From: JBLFWJ01 sp047611425
GTDB lineage: Bacteria; Bacteroidota; Bacteroidia; UBA10329
Direction: 5' to 3'
Assembly (NCBI GenBank): GCA_047611425.1
Contig: JBLFWJ010000182.1
Location: forward strand, 1 to 6,298
DNA length: 6,298 bases
Under the pieces are notes generated by a model that worked only from the letters and a program-made list of their open reading frames with translations, ran no database searches and was not told the origin of the DNA. A program made the translations under genes and the position numbers. This document shows positions 5,642-6,298 of the stretch, piece after piece (position 1 is the stretch's first letter; every line of letters starts with the position of its first letter).

Positions 5642-6298
5642 TTATTGAACAACAATCGGCATTTCTCCCAAAGCCTCTTTACCCCAAGCTTTCAGGATGT
5701 AAGACCCACTCTCAAGAGAGGAAACTTCGATTCTTTGAAGCGTAGAAGCAAACGAACCTTCAAGAACTGTTCTTCCTTGAAGATCGATCAAATTCCAACC
5801 ATTCAAATCATGTTCAGCTGCCGTTATATCAACAATTACAAAATCAGAGGCCGGGTTAGGGTACAACTTCAACTCGATGATATCAAGTTGATTGATTGCA
5901 GTATTAGATGAAGTATCAGCTGCATAGGTTACCTCACCGCAATCAATGGTTTCTGCACAAACAATATCTGCAAGAAAATCGGCTGTTTTGCTCAATACTT
6001 CTTCATAATTATCATTTCCAAGAAAACCAACATGACCGTTTCCAGGATAGCCAGTAAAGCAGTTATCCATTCCCGCGTTCTCCGCACGTAAATGAAGATC
6101 AAAACTTCCTGATGCTATCAATCCAGTAGCAATACCTGACACTGCAACTTCTTCTGTTAAATAAGGAACTGTGCCATCACCCTCTTCATGAAAACTGATA
6201 ATGGGAACATCATTCTGAATCATCCAAGTTGTATCACCAATGGCACCACTGTAACTGAAAACACCATTTACTTCAGAACTAAAGCCAAGTGGGCCTGT
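5642..6298 (-). CDS. Secreted alpha/beta hydrolase (carboxylesterase-like) with C-terminal T9SS type A sorting domain (partial, N-terminus beyond right edge)
   Basis: The frame is open to the window edge, so 218 C-terminal residues are visible and the Met at 6223 is internal. The first about 110 residues look like the end of an alpha/beta hydrolase: SGAIGDTTWM, then VPIISFHEEGDGTVPY with the likely catalytic Asp (visible residue 41), and GYPGNGHVGF with the likely catalytic His (visible residue 89). The nucleophile Ser in GxSxG would lie outside the window. Two cysteines about six residues apart (visible 114 and 120) may form a disulfide in the linker. From about residue 143 comes ELKLYPNPASDFVIVDI, then the LQGR, SSLESGSYIL and short PIVVQ end of a type A sorting domain. 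By family, the protein crosses the inner membrane by Sec and the outer membrane by T9SS, with the domain cleaved at the cell surface. The substrate is unknown. Confidence 0.88.
   Translation of the reverse strand, partial: TGPLGFSSEVNGVFSYSGAIGDTTWMIQNDVPIISFHEEGDGTVPYLTEEVAVSGIATGLIASGSFDLHLRAENAGMDNCFTGYPGNGHVGFLGNDNYEEVLSKTADFLADIVCAETIDCGEVTYAADTSSNTAINQLDIIELKLYPNPASDFVIVDITAAEHDLNGWNLIDLQGRTVLEGSFASTLQRIEVSSLESGSYILKAWGKEALGEMPIVVQ

Overview
The window looks like an ordinary chromosomal stretch from a Bacteroidota bacterium, probably of the Flavobacteriia type. Three things point there: a secreted hydrolase ending in a type IX secretion (T9SS) type A sorting domain, TAnnTTTG-like -7 promoter boxes in place of E. 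coli-type promoters, and the lack of clear Shine-Dalgarno sequences before the genes. No rRNA, tRNA, CRISPR array, insertion sequence or phage gene is visible. The sequence does not identify a genus.

Layout from left to right. A minus-strand ParA/Soj partition ATPase starts at 460 and runs off the left edge. A 396-bp divergent intergenic region follows (to the preferred ATG at 857). It holds the likely parA promoter, one DnaA-box-like 9-mer and a strong hairpin-plus-U-tract that works as a terminator only on the minus strand. On the plus strand come a compact RecD-like superfamily 1 helicase (857-2281), a DUF819 multi-pass membrane protein (2316-3476) and the FAD enzyme L-2-hydroxyglutarate oxidase LhgO (3516-4754), separated by gaps of 34 and 39 bp. 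A 183-aa minus-strand protein of unknown function (4744-5295) meets lhgO tail to tail with an 11-bp overlap. A second gene-free region (5296-5641) carries a well-spaced Bacteroidota-type promoter for that unknown gene and a GC-rich hairpin. The window ends inside a minus-strand T9SS-exported alpha/beta hydrolase, of which only the C-terminal part (218 residues) is present.

How the genes may work together: parA serves chromosome segregation, and its partner parB would lie beyond the left edge if the usual order holds. The RecD-like helicase is a DNA maintenance enzyme. DUF819 and lhgO could be co-transcribed, but lhgO also has its own candidate -7 box. LhgO returns the side product L-2-hydroxyglutarate to 2-oxoglutarate. 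The hydrolase belongs to the cell-surface or secreted enzyme set. I see no convincing new multi-gene system. The best leads are a possible small structured RNA opposite the helicase upstream region and the uncharacterised 183-aa protein.
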